Below, in pieces: positions 21,856-31,408 of a stretch of DNA of 64,000 nucleotides. Origin of the DNA: Thiospirillum jenense (GTDB lineage: Bacteria; Pseudomonadota; Gammaproteobacteria; Chromatiales; Chromatiaceae); the NCBI RefSeq assembly GCF_014145225.1, contig NZ_JABVCQ010000016.1, forward strand, positions 1-64,000, given 5' to 3'. A model generated the notes under the pieces. It was not told the origin of the DNA and did not search any database. It saw only the letters and a program-made list of their open reading frames with translations. A program made the translations under genes and the position numbers. The number at the start of each line of letters is the position of its first letter. The stretch's first letter is position 1.

Positions 21856-23790
21856 ATGACTGTTGATGCACAAAAAGAAACATTAGAATTTAAAGCCGAA
21901 GTGAGCCAAGTATTAGAGTTGGTCATTCGGTCACTGTACTCGAATAAAGAAATCTTTTTGCGTGAATTGATTTCCAATGCCTCTGATGCGGCGGAAAAAT
22001 TGCGCTTTGAAGCCCTCACCACTGCCAGTTTATTTGAAGATGATCCCGAGTTGCGTATTCAGGTCAGCGTGGATAAAACCGCCGGCACCGTGACCGTCAG
22101 CGATAATGGCATTGGATTAAATCGCCAAGAAGTCATTGATACCATTGGCAGTATTGCCAGCTCTGGGACGCGGCGCTTTGTTGCCGCATTATCCGGCGAT
22201 CAAGCCAAAGACAGCGCGTTAATTGGACAATTCGGCGTCGGTTTTTATTCCGCATTCATTGTCGCTGACCGCGTGACTCTATTATCCCGCCGCGCCGGTT
22301 TAGATCAAGAACAGGGCGTATGCTGGTCATCTGACGGCCGCGGTAGCTATACGTTGGAAAGCATTGTTAAACCAACCCGCGGCACTGATGTCATTCTGCA
22401 TTTGAAAGACGATGAAAAAGAATTTGCTGATGATTGGCGGCTGCGTTCCATTATTAGCAAGTTCTCCGATCATATCGCCGTGCCAGTTGAAATGGCTAAA
22501 CAGGAATACAAACCGGCGACTGATGAGAATGAAGACAGCGCCGCGGAGAATAAAACACCTGAATACGAGCGCGTCAATCGTGGCACGGCCGTGTGGATGC
22601 GCAATAAAGCCGACATCACGGATGATGAGTATAAAGACTTTTATAAACATTTGTCGCATGATTTTGAAGAACCATTAGCCTGGGCGCATAATCGCGTCGA
22701 AGGCTCGAATGAATACAACGCCTTGCTATATGTCCCCAAACGGGCGCCGTGGGATTTATGGGAACGTGAATTAAAACACGGCGTGAAATTATACGTCCGC
22801 CGCGTGTTTATTATGGATGAGGCGGATAAGTTATTACCGCATTATTTGCGCTTTGTCAAAGGCGTGGTGGATGCGGATGATTTGCCATTAAATGTGTCCC
22901 GCGAAATTTTGCAGCATAATCGCAAAATTGACACCATTCGCAGCGCCAATACTAAACGCATTCTCGGGTTATTAGAAATGCTGGCTAAAGATGAACCAGA
23001 GAAATATCAAACCTTTTGGGATGAATTAGGTCGGGTATTAAAAGAAGGTCCGGCGGAAGACTTTAATAACCGCGAGCGCATTGCCGGGTTATTGCGCTTT
23101 TCCACCACTGTCACGGAAGGGACTGCGCAAACGGTGTCATTAGATACCTATATTGAACGCATGAAAGAAGGGCAGACCAAGATTTATTACATCACCGCCG
23201 ACAGTCCAGCAGCGGCGCGGCATAGTCCGCATTTGGAAGTATTCCGCAAAAAGGGCGTTGAGGTATTGTTATTATCCGACCGCGTGGATGAATGGTTAGT
23301 CACCAACTTATTGGAATATCAAGGTAAATCTTTGCAATCCATTACCAAAGGTGAACTTGATTTGGGCGCATTGGCGGATGAAGAAGAGAAAACTAAAACC
23401 GAACAAGCCGCTCAAGCGCATGGTGATTTAATTAAACGTTTGCAAACAGCACTCGGTGAACGGGTAAAAGAAGTGCGCCCATCAACCCGTTTAGTTGATT
23501 CGCCGTCGTGTATTGTGGTGGGTGAACATGAAATGAGTGCCAATTTAGCGCGGGTATTAAAATCGGTTGGTCAAGCCGCGCCCAGCAGTCAACCCATTTT
23601 AGAAATCAATTTAGATCACCCATTGGTGCAGCGGTTGGAATCAGAAACGGATGATATGCGCTTTGCGGATTTGAGTTTTATTCTATTCGATCAAGCGCAA
23701 TTAGCCGAGGGCGGACAATTAGATGACCCAGCCGCATTTGTGAATCGCTTGAATACGTTCATGTTGCGCATGATGTTAAGCGGTGCATAA
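21856..23790 (+). CDS. htpG: Molecular chaperone HtpG (bacterial Hsp90)
   Basis: ATP-dependent dimeric chaperone of 644 residues. The GHKL ATP-binding domain shows EIFLRELISNASDAAEKLRFE, VSDNGIGLNRQEV and IGQFGVGFYSAF. The middle domain contains LYVRRVFIMDEADKLLP and GVVDADDLPLNVSREILQ, with the catalytic arginine region after it. The C-terminal dimerisation domain ends at the usual place, without an MEEVD tail, as in bacteria. A GAGG-type ribosome-binding site precedes the ATG. Confidence 0.98.
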   Translation: MTVDAQKETLEFKAEVSQVLELVIRSLYSNKEIFLRELISNASDAAEKLRFEALTTASLFEDDPELRIQVSVDKTAGTVTVSDNGIGLNRQEVIDTIGSIASSGTRRFVAALSGDQAKDSALIGQFGVGFYSAFIVADRVTLLSRRAGLDQEQGVCWSSDGRGSYTLESIVKPTRGTDVILHLKDDEKEFADDWRLRSIISKFSDHIAVPVEMAKQEYKPATDENEDSAAENKTPEYERVNRGTAVWMRNKADITDDEYKDFYKHLSHDFEEPLAWAHNRVEGSNEYNALLYVPKRAPWDLWERELKHGVKLYVRRVFIMDEADKLLPHYLRFVKGVVDADDLPLNVSREILQHNRKIDTIRSANTKRILGLLEMLAKDEPEKYQTFWDELGRVLKEGPAEDFNNRERIAGLLRFSTTVTEGTAQTVSLDTYIERMKEGQTKIYYITADSPAAARHSPHLEVFRKKGVEVLLLSDRVDEWLVTNLLEYQGKSLQSITKGELDLGALADEEEKTKTEQAAQAHGDLIKRLQTALGERVKEVRPSTRLVDSPSCIVVGEHEMSANLARVLKSVGQAAPSSQPILEINLDHPLVQRLESETDDMRFADLSFILFDQAQLAEGGQLDDPAAFVNRLNTFMLRMMLSGA

Positions 23791-23818
23791 AGATTGAATA
23801 GCGTGGGATGCGGTTACT

Positions 23819-24403
23819 TTAATCAACCGCCGTCACCACCGCCAATCCAAACGCCACTTGACCCGCCCGCTGCTGCCGCCACCACTCCCACCCGTGCGGT
23901 AGCGGCGGCAGCCCGGGCGGATTGGCGCTCTCCAAATACACATACCCGCCCGCCGTCACCCAACCGCCCGTCGCCAGTGCTTCACAGGTGCGCGGCAACA
24001 AATCGGCATTAAACGGCGGATCCAGCAACACAATATTGTAAGGCAAATCAGGTACTTGCGTTAACCAGCGCAGGGTATCAACGCAGTGAATCGTCACGGC
24101 CGCGGTCAGGTCGAGCGCGGCCGCGGTCGTGCGCAACTGCCGCGCCACCGCCGCTGACTGCTCACACATCACCACCTGCGCGGCGTCGCGTGACAGCGCC
24201 TCAAATCCCAGCGCGCCGCTGCCGGCAAAGCCGTCTAAACAGCGACTGCCGGTGATGACGGGGGCGAGCCAATTGAACAGAGTTTCGCGGATGCGGTCGG
24301 CAGTGGGGCGCAGACCGGGGTGATCCTGCACCATCAAGCGGCGGCCGCGCAGGCGACCACTGATGATGCGGACTTGATGCGGGCGGGCGCGGCGGGTGGC
24401 TAC
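23819..24403 (-). CDS. rsmD: 16S rRNA (guanine966-N2)-methyltransferase RsmD, start codon unclear
   Basis: Methylates G966 of 16S rRNA. The frame carries PGLRPTADRIRETLFNWL, the SAM loop CLDGFAGSGALGFEALS and the catalytic LLDPPFNADLL, all diagnostic of RsmD. The first usable conventional start, TTG at 24337, would remove the conserved N-terminal block RIISGRLRGRRL, which is encoded in frame immediately upstream (24335-24370). No ATG, GTG or TTG precedes that block in frame; the sequence continues through a GTA at 24401-24403 that overlaps the cytochrome c4 stop. The start may be non-canonical, mutated or a sequencing error. The boundary given is the GTA. Confidence 0.85.
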   Translation of the reverse strand, partial: VATRRARPHQVRIISGRLRGRRLMVQDHPGLRPTADRIRETLFNWLAPVITGSRCLDGFAGSGALGFEALSRDAAQVVMCEQSAAVARQLRTTAAALDLTAAVTIHCVDTLRWLTQVPDLPYNIVLLDPPFNADLLPRTCEALATGGWVTAGGYVYLESANPPGLPPLPHGWEWWRQQRAGQVAFGLAVVTAVD

Positions 24404-25026
24404 GGACGTAAGCCCTGAATATATTGGGCGACCGCCGCCATTTCGGCATCCGTCAAGCGGGCAGTCACACCGCGCATCATGCCGTTGGGATCATTTTCGC
24501 GCTCCATCGCCCGGAACAATTTCAGCGTTTGTGTAATGTAATCAGCATGTTGCCCGGCCAAGCGCGGGAATTTTGCCAAATCATTCCCCAACCCCGCCGG
24601 CCCGTGACAGCCGCTACACGCCGGCACACCATTGGCTGGATTACCCGCCCGATAAATGCTCTCACCCAGCGCCACCAATTCGGGTTTAGCCGTACCGCCC
24701 TTTTGCGTTTGTGATTGGAAATACACCGCCACATTACGCATTTCTTCATCCGTCAACGGCAGCGCCATTGGCGTCATTTGCGCATTATGCCGGTCGCCAA
24801 TTTTAAAATTATTTAATTGTTTATAGATATAATTTGCATTCTGCCCGGCCAATTTTGGCCAAATGGTTTGCACCGCCACACCATTGCCATCCAACCCATG
24901 ACACGCATTACAAATCTGGGCAACTTTTTGTTTCCCCTTTTCAATATCACCAGTCACGGGTGCGGCGTGAACCTGTAATACTGCAAAACCGACGGCGAAA
25001 ACGCCTGTCATCAGGACACTCTTCAT
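24400..25026 (-). CDS. Cytochrome c4 (di-haem periplasmic cytochrome)
   Basis: A 208-residue secreted electron carrier. An N-terminal signal peptide (about residues 1-21, ending VHAAP) is followed by two homologous c-type domains. The first haem motif is CNACH (C39, C42, H43) and the second CSGCH (C137, C140, H141). Methionine ligands are expected in MTPMALPLTDEEM and MMRGVTARLTDAEM. Cytochrome c4 passes electrons from the bc1 complex or other donors to terminal oxidases and is widespread in Gamma- and Betaproteobacteria. rsmD follows directly and touches its stop codon. Confidence 0.95.
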   Translation of the reverse strand: MKSVLMTGVFAVGFAVLQVHAAPVTGDIEKGKQKVAQICNACHGLDGNGVAVQTIWPKLAGQNANYIYKQLNNFKIGDRHNAQMTPMALPLTDEEMRNVAVYFQSQTQKGGTAKPELVALGESIYRAGNPANGVPACSGCHGPAGLGNDLAKFPRLAGQHADYITQTLKLFRAMERENDPNGMMRGVTARLTDAEMAAVAQYIQGLRP

Positions 25027-25229
25027 AATGACTTCACCATTGTTAATTGTTAAATGACATGATTATCAATGAAACGCACCAGTTGGGAAATAAAAAACGC
25101 CCGCTGACACGTTGACCAGGATCGGCAAAAAACCCGCCCTGTATAGCAAAATTCACTAATGGCGGTCAAATTGTTCCGCATCATCCGCCGCTGTACGCCC
25201 CGCCCAACCGCGCTGGCGCGGTGGCGACG

Positions 25230-25754
25230 TCAACCATTGCGTCGAAACTGCCACCATTGCCACCACAGCCAGCCGGTCAACCCCAATAACCCACTTATAA
25301 TACATAAATGATGCAGTGCCGTAATTGATAACCAATGATAAATCGTATTATTCATTACCCAGGGCGCTAATGGCGTCATCTCACTGTGCATCACGCTATC
25401 TAATAAAACGTGCGATAACGTCCCGAGCCAGGCACCGTTAATCACCGCAATTGGTGTGAATTGTAGCGGCGTTAATACCCAGGGCAGTTGATAATAAATG
25501 ACTTCGTGTTGCCAGCGGCGCAGCAATGGCCGACACACGATTGGCGTGAATAGCGCAACCGGCACTGCAATCAATATAGCGGCCAAATAAGTATGCGTGA
25601 TGCCGTGCAACCGTTCCGCCCCGCGTATCATCCCCACCAATGGCTCAATATCCATTGCCACCTGCGCAATGGCAAAGCTAATGATGCTAAACCGTTGCTG
25701 CAATACCGCTTTGAATACCATGCCGGGACCTAAATGGAAAAGCGTAAATGGCAT
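25230..25754 (-). CDS. Putative membrane-bound metal-dependent hydrolase-type protein
   Basis: ATG 25754 gives the family-typical start MPFTLFHLGPG; a frame extending to 25868 would add 38 residues without hydrophobic or conserved character. The 174-residue product has about four membrane helices and scattered His/Asp residues (FHLGPG, IAQVAMDIEPL, HGITHTYL, GTLSHVLLDSVMHSEM, WLSITALHHLCI). This arrangement matches DUF4184-like or YdjM-type membrane proteins annotated as metal-dependent hydrolases. Enzyme activity is not established for the group. Confidence 0.6.
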   Translation of the reverse strand: MPFTLFHLGPGMVFKAVLQQRFSIISFAIAQVAMDIEPLVGMIRGAERLHGITHTYLAAILIAVPVALFTPIVCRPLLRRWQHEVIYYQLPWVLTPLQFTPIAVINGAWLGTLSHVLLDSVMHSEMTPLAPWVMNNTIYHWLSITALHHLCIISGLLGLTGWLWWQWWQFRRNG

Positions 25755-25840
25755 CGGGGAATTCTCAATTAACCCGTGATTGAACAAGTGACCACAGCGC
25801 CAATTCACATCTCGGGTCAATTGCGCCGCTTCAACACCAA

Positions 25841-26056
25841 TTAGTGTCGGCAATGGCGGCGTAAACAACTCATCACATAACTTAATAAACCACCGCTGAC
25901 TACAATAAACATACCCGCGCTGGCACCAATGCGCACCAGCTCATCACTTTGAGCAAAACTAAATGTCAACCAGGTTAAAAAAGTTGACACGCTGGCAATC
26001 ACGATAATAAACACAAAGGGCCAGGGACTTTTGCGACACTCGGTACATAAACTCAT
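25841..26056 (-). CDS. Small membrane protein
   Basis: A 71-residue product starting MSLCTECRKSPWPFVF with a GAGGTG ribosome-binding site 8 bases upstream of the ATG. A CxxC pair (C4, C7) precedes two hydrophobic segments (VFIIVIASVSTFLTWLTF and IGASAGMFIVVSGGLLSYV). It lies 86 bases ahead of the putative hydrolase on the same strand and may be co-transcribed. No family was recognised. The 205 bases upstream are gene-free. Confidence 0.55.
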   Translation of the reverse strand: MSLCTECRKSPWPFVFIIVIASVSTFLTWLTFSFAQSDELVRIGASAGMFIVVSGGLLSYVMSCLRRHCRH

Positions 26057-26261
26057 TATTAATCACCTCGATCAGGATTGAAACCCGAAATGAACAGTTA
26101 TGAACAACCCAACTTTTTGAATCATGTCTATCATCAATTAGCCGTCAATCATCTAGCAATCATCTGCCCATACAACAGCAAGTGGTTAATTGCGATTCTG
26201 CTGATAGACTATTCAAGCATAGCCCAGTTGATTGACGCAAAAGTGTGACCAAGTTAACAAT

Positions 26262-27026
26262 TTATTCTGACGATTGGTGGTACTCAACCGCGCCAGTTGG
26301 CTGCTGAATTATTTCGCGCCACCATTGCCCAGCATCCGTGACTAATAATTCACCGCAGTCATCGTGCCAATCTGCCAACACTCGCCGCTGTATTGCGTGC
26401 TGCGCTTGCGTGAAATAATAATCACCCGGACGATGCGTATGACCATGAATTAAATGCGTCACCTGATGCGCCGTCATCATCGCCTCTACTGCCAGTTGAT
26501 TCACATCCATGATCTCTAATGACTTCATAGCGGTTGCCAATTGACCGCGCCGCCGATAATCCGCCGCGATCCGCTGCCGCCGCGTTAAAGATTGACGTAA
26601 AAACAACCATTTTATAATCGGATGGCGAATACGACGGCGGAACTTTTGATACGCCACATCATCCGTACACAATAAATCACCGTGCGTCAACAGCACCGGT
26701 TCATCATTGATCTCAATTCGCCAAGGATCATTAACTAGAATACACCCAGTGGCGGCGGCAAAGCGTTGACCAATTAAAAAATCACGATTGCCCCGCATTA
26801 AATAACACGCCCGTCCTGATTTGGTAAAATCGCGTAATGCCTGACGCACCGCATCATAGTGCGTATTCACATCATCATCACCAATCCAGGTGTCAAATAA
26901 ATCACCGAGAATGTACACTGCCGCGGCGCGACGAGCGCGGTGCTGCAAAAAGAATTGAAACAACCGCAACGCTTGCGGGCGCTGCGGTGTTAAATGCAAA
27001 TCAGCAATAAAAATCGCTTGCGTCAT
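26262..27026 (-). CDS. lpxH: UDP-2,3-diacylglucosamine diphosphatase LpxH
   Basis: Cytoplasmic-face metallophosphoesterase that converts UDP-2,3-diacylglucosamine to lipid X in lipid A synthesis, hence a Gram-negative envelope. The 254-residue product starts at ATG 27026 (MTQAIFIADLHL); a TTG 12 bases earlier is less likely. Metal-binding blocks are ADLHL, LGDLFDTWIGDDD, MRGNRDFLIG, LTHGDLLCTDD and IHGHTHRP. The order ppiB then lpxH, about 19 bases apart, is the usual gammaproteobacterial pairing. Confidence 0.95.
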   Translation of the reverse strand: MTQAIFIADLHLTPQRPQALRLFQFFLQHRARRAAAVYILGDLFDTWIGDDDVNTHYDAVRQALRDFTKSGRACYLMRGNRDFLIGQRFAAATGCILVNDPWRIEINDEPVLLTHGDLLCTDDVAYQKFRRRIRHPIIKWLFLRQSLTRRQRIAADYRRRGQLATAMKSLEIMDVNQLAVEAMMTAHQVTHLIHGHTHRPGDYYFTQAQHAIQRRVLADWHDDCGELLVTDAGQWWREIIQQPTGAVEYHQSSE

Positions 27027-27045
27027 CGCATCATTCAATTATTGA

Positions 27046-27546
27046 CTATTCACTCGGATCGGCAACGATTTCGGCTTTTTCAATCACCACATCTGTCATT
27101 GGCACATCTTGATGTCCCTGCCGCGTTCCAGTCGCCACTGCTTTAATTGCGTTCACAACCTCCATGCCTTCAGTGACTTGACCAAATACGCAATAGCCCC
27201 AACCGTCTTGACCGGGATAATCTAAAAAGCCGTTATTTGCCACGTTAATATAAAACTGCGCAGTTGCGGAATGTGGATCAGTGGTGCGTGCCATTGCAAT
27301 CGCACCGACGACATTTTTCAAACCATTCTTGGCTTCATTATCAATTGCCGCCCGCGGCTGTTTCGCCTGCAAATCGGGTGTCATACCACCGCCTTGAATC
27401 ATAAACCCATCAATCACGCGGTGAAAAATCGTCCCGTCATAATGACCATCGCGCACATATTGTATAAAATTAGCGCAAGTCACAGGCGCCCGTTTTTCAT
27501 CCAGCGTTAATAAAATATCGCCGTGATTTGTCGTAAGTTTTATCAT
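27046..27546 (-). CDS. ppiB: Peptidyl-prolyl cis-trans isomerase B (cyclophilin)
   Basis: A 166-residue cytoplasmic cyclophilin without signal peptide. The start [21 protein letters not shown] is typical, and the active-site blocks are [31 protein letters not shown] and [20 protein letters not shown] precedes the ATG at good spacing. It is upstream of lpxH in an apparent two-gene operon. Confidence 0.95.
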   Translation of the reverse strand: MIKLTTNHGDILLTLDEKRAPVTCANFIQYVRDGHYDGTIFHRVIDGFMIQGGGMTPDLQAKQPRAAIDNEAKNGLKNVVGAIAMARTTDPHSATAQFYINVANNGFLDYPGQDGWGYCVFGQVTEGMEVVNAIKAVATGTRQGHQDVPMTDVVIEKAEIVADPSE

Positions 27547-27590
27547 TAAAATTACCTATTTTAGATCACAAAAGATTATACAAAATGGGT

Positions 27591-28451
27591 CTAATTTGGC
27601 AACTTAGCCAATTGCGTCCATTCAACCCGCGCCTCGGCTGCCAGTGTTGCCGGTTCAATTGCCGCCAGCGCATCAATAAAAGCAACCGCGAATGAACCCG
27701 GTCCCTTTGCCTGCGCCGCTGCATATTCACCAGCCAATCCATAATACGCCAATGCGGCGGCGGTATTCATTAAAATATTTCCACCACCGGCAATAAAGGC
27801 GGCGACCACACCAGTTAATGCACAACCCAACGCCGTCACCCGCGTCATTAATGAATGTCCATTCGCAATACGAGCGGCGTATTGACCGTCGGTAATAAAA
27901 TCTACCGCACCAGTCACCGCCACCACACAGCTTAACTGACTTGCCAGACGTTGCGCGGCGATTTCGGCTGCCACCACACTGTCAAGCGCATCCACTCCGC
28001 GCCCTAGTTCGCTTGCCAAACTGTGGCTAACACGTTGATCTAACGCTAAAATCTCCGACGCATTACCCCGAATTACACTGGGTTTGAGCGCCGCCAACTG
28101 TCCTGCGATCTGCCGCCGATACGCCGTCGCACCCGCGCCAACCGGGTCAAATACCCACGGCCGCTGCGCCGCCACCGCCGCCGGCGCCGCAATCATCATG
28201 CTATTAACCCACGCAGGCGATAGCGTACCAATATTAATCGTTAATGCACTCGCTATTGCTGCAAATTCAGCCACTTCATCTTGTGCATGAAGCATTGCCG
28301 GCGATGCACCCGTCGCTAATAACACATTCGCCATCACTTCCATCGCTACATAATTAGTAATATTATGAATCAGCGGTACTGTAGAGCGTAATTGCATTAA
28401 AGTTAATGCGGGGGAAAAATGATGAATAACATCGTCAAAAGCGATTGACAT
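27591..28451 (-). CDS. thiM: Hydroxyethylthiazole kinase
   Basis: Phosphorylates 4-methyl-5-(2-hydroxyethyl)thiazole in thiamine salvage. The 286-residue product starts at ATG 28451. Family blocks are PLIHNITNYVAMEVMANVLLATGASPAM, here cited by its parts HNITNYV and ATGASPAM, then NIGTLSPAW, WVFDPVGAGATAYRR, VIRGNASEILAL and VTALGCALTGVVAAF with the catalytic cysteine region. No thiD or thiE is adjacent, and no TPP riboswitch was recognised in the 100 bases upstream, which is unusual for thiM. Confidence 0.93.
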   Translation of the reverse strand: MSIAFDDVIHHFSPALTLMQLRSTVPLIHNITNYVAMEVMANVLLATGASPAMLHAQDEVAEFAAIASALTINIGTLSPAWVNSMMIAAPAAVAAQRPWVFDPVGAGATAYRRQIAGQLAALKPSVIRGNASEILALDQRVSHSLASELGRGVDALDSVVAAEIAAQRLASQLSCVVAVTGAVDFITDGQYAARIANGHSLMTRVTALGCALTGVVAAFIAGGGNILMNTAAALAYYGLAGEYAAAQAKGPGSFAVAFIDALAAIEPATLAAEARVEWTQLAKLPN

Positions 28452-28555
28452 AATCAATTACAATACCTATTTGAATGAAACTGCATTGCACCTAGTTCAA
28501 TATCTTGGCACAATATGTGCGTCACTAATTTTAACCATTTCACTGCGGATGTTAC

Positions 28556-29092
28556 ATGATGTTATTAGCACCACGTCAAATAAAACCTATTTATGTCACA
28601 CATTATCCTCGCGCCGATCAATTAAACCTGCCGCTTATACAAGCATTTAATCAACTCACCGCCGCAGATTTCACGCGCCGCAGTCATTTTATTAACGGGC
28701 GCTATGAAAATTTGTATTTAGAATTAAATACACTGCCCGGCTTGGAGCAGGTGCTGCAATTCGTGCGTGACTGTGCCGCCAATATTTTGGCTAATGACAA
28801 CCGCCCGCTGCGTCAAGGATTTTGGCTCAACGCAATGGCGCCAGGCGATCATACCAGTTTGCACAGTCACGATGAAAATGATGAATTATTATCTGCTGTT
28901 TATTATGTGACAGTGCCAGAAAAAAGCGGCGACATCGTGTTTATTGATTCGCCGTTTAATATCCGCATCACACCAACCGCCGGCATGGTGTTATTATTTC
29001 CACCCGACTTATTACATCAAGTTGAATGTAATCACAGCGGCACCAAGCGATTATCTATTGCATTTAACTTTGGTTTAGCGGATACCGATTAG
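28556..29092 (+). CDS. Putative 2-oxoglutarate/Fe(II)-dependent oxygenase
   Basis: A 178-residue protein with the double-stranded beta-helix pattern of the 2OG-Fe(II) family found as PF13759-type small proteins: GFWLNAMAPGDHTSLHSHDEND, here with the probable first iron ligands in LHSHD, then SAVYYVTVPEKSGDIVFID, GMVLLFPPDLLHQVE with a distal histidine, and KRLSIAFNFG as the C-terminal 2OG-binding arginine region. Substrate is unknown. It is divergent from thiM and alone in its transcript. Confidence 0.75.
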   Translation: MMLLAPRQIKPIYVTHYPRADQLNLPLIQAFNQLTAADFTRRSHFINGRYENLYLELNTLPGLEQVLQFVRDCAANILANDNRPLRQGFWLNAMAPGDHTSLHSHDENDELLSAVYYVTVPEKSGDIVFIDSPFNIRITPTAGMVLLFPPDLLHQVECNHSGTKRLSIAFNFGLADTD

Positions 29093-29205
29093 ACAACTGA
29101 ATATTAACGGCGGTTGGGGTTGCTAGTACTGATAAACAATGCTAATGAATTGCTATTCGTTAAACAATCACCTGTACTCACGCAATTTAGCTACGGGATG
29201 CGGTG

Positions 29206-29342
29206 CAGGGCGGTTAAGTTCTTTAGGTTAACGCAATTGTCGTTCCCGCGAAAGCGGGAAACTAGGGTACAGCGTTAATGGATTCCCGCAGATGCGGGAA
29301 TGACGATTTTAATTGTCGATTAATCAGCACTTAACCGCCCTG
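29206..29342. mobile_element. MITE-like nested inverted-repeat element, copy 1
   Basis: A 137-bp element with perfect 14-bp terminal inverted repeats (CAGGGCGGTTAAGT at 29206-29219, ACTTAACCGCCCTG at 29329-29342). Inside are two hairpins, CCCGCGAAAGCGGG near 29247 and CCCGCAGATGCGGG near 29285, themselves in inverted orientation to each other. It has no coding capacity. It accounts for most of the 329-base gap between the oxygenase and PAS genes. A second copy is at 56966 and a decayed one at 59233. Confidence 0.75.
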
Positions 29343-29421
29343 TTATACGGTGAACCACATCATTTGTGGTTTGATACTGTAGCGACCTTCTAATGCCCGC
29401 TATTATTGTAGATGCGTGTGA

Positions 29422-29943
29422 ATGATGAAATCAATAGTAACACCAACAGATCAAGAAAAAGTCATGCGCGATGATGATTTCATTGTCTCTAAAACCGATC
29501 CCAGCGGACGCATCACCTATGGCAATAGAATTTTTGTTGAATTTTCTGGTTATAACGAAAAAGAATTATTAGGCGCCCAGCACAATATCATTCGCCATCC
29601 GGACATGCCACGCGCTGTGTTTCAATTATTATGGGATACCATTCAAGCTAAACGTGAGTGCAATGCGTATGTCAAAAATATGGCAAAAGATGGCAGTTTT
29701 TATTGGGTATTTGCGAATGTTACTCCTGATCTTGACGCCGCCGGCAATATTATTGGTTATTTTTCCGTGCGCCGCAAACCCAAAGCCTCTGGCCTGACAA
29801 TAGTCACTGAATTATATCGTGTCATGTTAGATGCCGAACGCCGTGTTGATCCGCAACACGCAATTGCCAATTCAACTAAAATCCTCGTTGATTTATTAAC
29901 CACAAAGGGCATGAATTATGACGAACTGGTCCTTGCAATCTAA
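29422..29943 (+). CDS. PAS-domain sensor (Aer-like) paired with a chemoreceptor
   Basis: A 173-residue soluble protein consisting of one PAS domain and a C-terminal helical tail. The core shows [20 protein letters not shown], then [19 protein letters not shown] and [30 protein letters not shown], here cited in parts; the RHPD motif corresponds to FAD-contacting residues of the Aer aerotaxis sensor. The tail ([24 protein letters not shown]) overlaps the start of the chemoreceptor gene by 26 bases in another frame. It probably senses redox or oxygen and signals to the receptor encoded downstream. Confidence 0.85.
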   Translation: MMKSIVTPTDQEKVMRDDDFIVSKTDPSGRITYGNRIFVEFSGYNEKELLGAQHNIIRHPDMPRAVFQLLWDTIQAKRECNAYVKNMAKDGSFYWVFANVTPDLDAAGNIIGYFSVRRKPKASGLTIVTELYRVMLDAERRVDPQHAIANSTKILVDLLTTKGMNYDELVLAI

Positions 29944-31408
29944 GTTCGTTACCCTATTGTGGAGTTTATGGGGACTATTCGCCATCACCGTGCTTGAGCG
30001 TTGGGTTCAAGCAGGTTGGCATTGGTTGCCGGTTATGTTTATTAGCATAGGGACTGGTTTAACACTATGGGGACATAATCAAATTAAACACTGGTTAACT
30101 CCATTAAAATATTTGGATACGCTGGTATCACGAGTCAGTCGTGGTCAATTCGATGGGCGTATTATCAACATTCAAAACCATGATGAAATCGGCCGTCTTA
30201 GTTGGAACATGAATGACATGCTCGATCAATTGGAAGCCTATTTTCGAGATGAAAATACCTCATTAAGGTTGCATTTGGAGGGTCAATTTTATCGCAAAGC
30301 CTTTACCTCGGGATTAAAAGGGCATTTCAAAACTGGGTTAATTGGACACAATCGCTTGCTGGATGGAATTAAAGACTCTGAGCAAGAGAAGCATCGCAAT
30401 CAGTTAATGTCAGAAAGTCAGCAATTGAATAGTGATAATCTGATTTGTAATTTAACTACCAGTCAAACGGATTTAACTACAGTGAATGACGAAATGGCAG
30501 AAGTGGTGACACTGGCCACTTCAACTGCGAATAATGCCCAAAATAGTCGTGGTAGCGTTAATCAAGTGGTGGCGCATCTAAATGCGATTAGTGAACGTAT
30601 TCAGCATGTCGCCAGCGCGGCGCTAGAACTTCATGCACGCAATCAAGAAATTACCGACGCTGTGCAATTGATTACTGCCATTGCCAATCAAACGAATTTA
30701 TTAGCACTCAATGCGGCGATTGAAGCAGCGCGAGCGGGTGACGCGGGGCGTGGATTTGCGGTGGTGGCGCAAGAAGTGCGTCAATTAGCCGAAAATAGTA
30801 AAAATGCGTCGGCCTCTATTGGGCATATTATGACGACGTTGCAAGATGAAACTGAACGAATGCAAGATGATGCAAAGGTCATGTGTCGAATGGCTGATTC
30901 GTCGCGTCAAGTGATTGTTAGTTTGGAAAATTGTTTTGTACAATTTGCGCAATCGGCGAATGAAACGCAAATACGCGCAATTCGCGCCCAAGATCAAAGT
31001 TTTAGTTCATTGATTAAAATGGATCATTTAATTTATAAACAACGCGCATACATGGCGATTAGCAGCGGTGGTCAGAATTCAGCGTTGATTAGAAAATTAA
31101 AATTGAATGAACATGAATGTCTCTTTGGGCAATGGTATGACAGTCAAAAACACGCCGAATTTGGCACGACCTGTCATTATGCAGCATTAGCCCTCCCTCA
31201 TGCGCGAGTGCATGCCGCTGTGCATCAAATGTTGACGTATTTAGAGCAGAATTGGGTAGAAAATGCGTCTATTCAATCGGCGTTATTAGCCGCAATGCGC
31301 GATGCTGAAACTGCCAGCACTGAGTTAATTAATATTTTCGATCAAATGGTCGCGGAAAAACATCAAACAGTCATTGCTGAGGAGCAACATTCATCACACC
31401 ACCATTAG
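29918..31408 (+). CDS. Methyl-accepting chemotaxis protein with C-terminal CZB-like domain
   Basis: A 496-residue receptor. Two N-terminal hydrophobic segments ([35 protein letters not shown]) form a membrane hairpin with almost no periplasmic loop, as in Aer. A HAMP region ([33 protein letters not shown]) follows, then the signalling hairpin tip [20 protein letters not shown] and [18 protein letters not shown]. The C-terminus resembles the chemoreceptor zinc-binding domain: [25 protein letters not shown] and [13 protein letters not shown] supply His/Cys ligands. With the PAS gene it reconstitutes an Aer-type sensor split over two proteins. No che genes are in the window. Confidence 0.9.
   Translation: MTNWSLQSKFVTLLWSLWGLFAITVLERWVQAGWHWLPVMFISIGTGLTLWGHNQIKHWLTPLKYLDTLVSRVSRGQFDGRIINIQNHDEIGRLSWNMNDMLDQLEAYFRDENTSLRLHLEGQFYRKAFTSGLKGHFKTGLIGHNRLLDGIKDSEQEKHRNQLMSESQQLNSDNLICNLTTSQTDLTTVNDEMAEVVTLATSTANNAQNSRGSVNQVVAHLNAISERIQHVASAALELHARNQEITDAVQLITAIANQTNLLALNAAIEAARAGDAGRGFAVVAQEVRQLAENSKNASASIGHIMTTLQDETERMQDDAKVMCRMADSSRQVIVSLENCFVQFAQSANETQIRAIRAQDQSFSSLIKMDHLIYKQRAYMAISSGGQNSALIRKLKLNEHECLFGQWYDSQKHAEFGTTCHYAALALPHARVHAAVHQMLTYLEQNWVENASIQSALLAAMRDAETASTELINIFDQMVAEKHQTVIAEEQHSSHHH

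Noticed and set aside
28452-28555. TPP riboswitch upstream of thiM.
   Set aside because: The conserved CTGAGA and ACCTGATCTGG blocks are not present on either strand.
29918-29943. Frameshift splitting a single aer gene.
   Set aside because: The second gene has its own ATG, and paired PAS and receptor genes of this type are familiar from other Gammaproteobacteria, as far as I recall; the overlap is best read as coupled genes, though reads should be checked.
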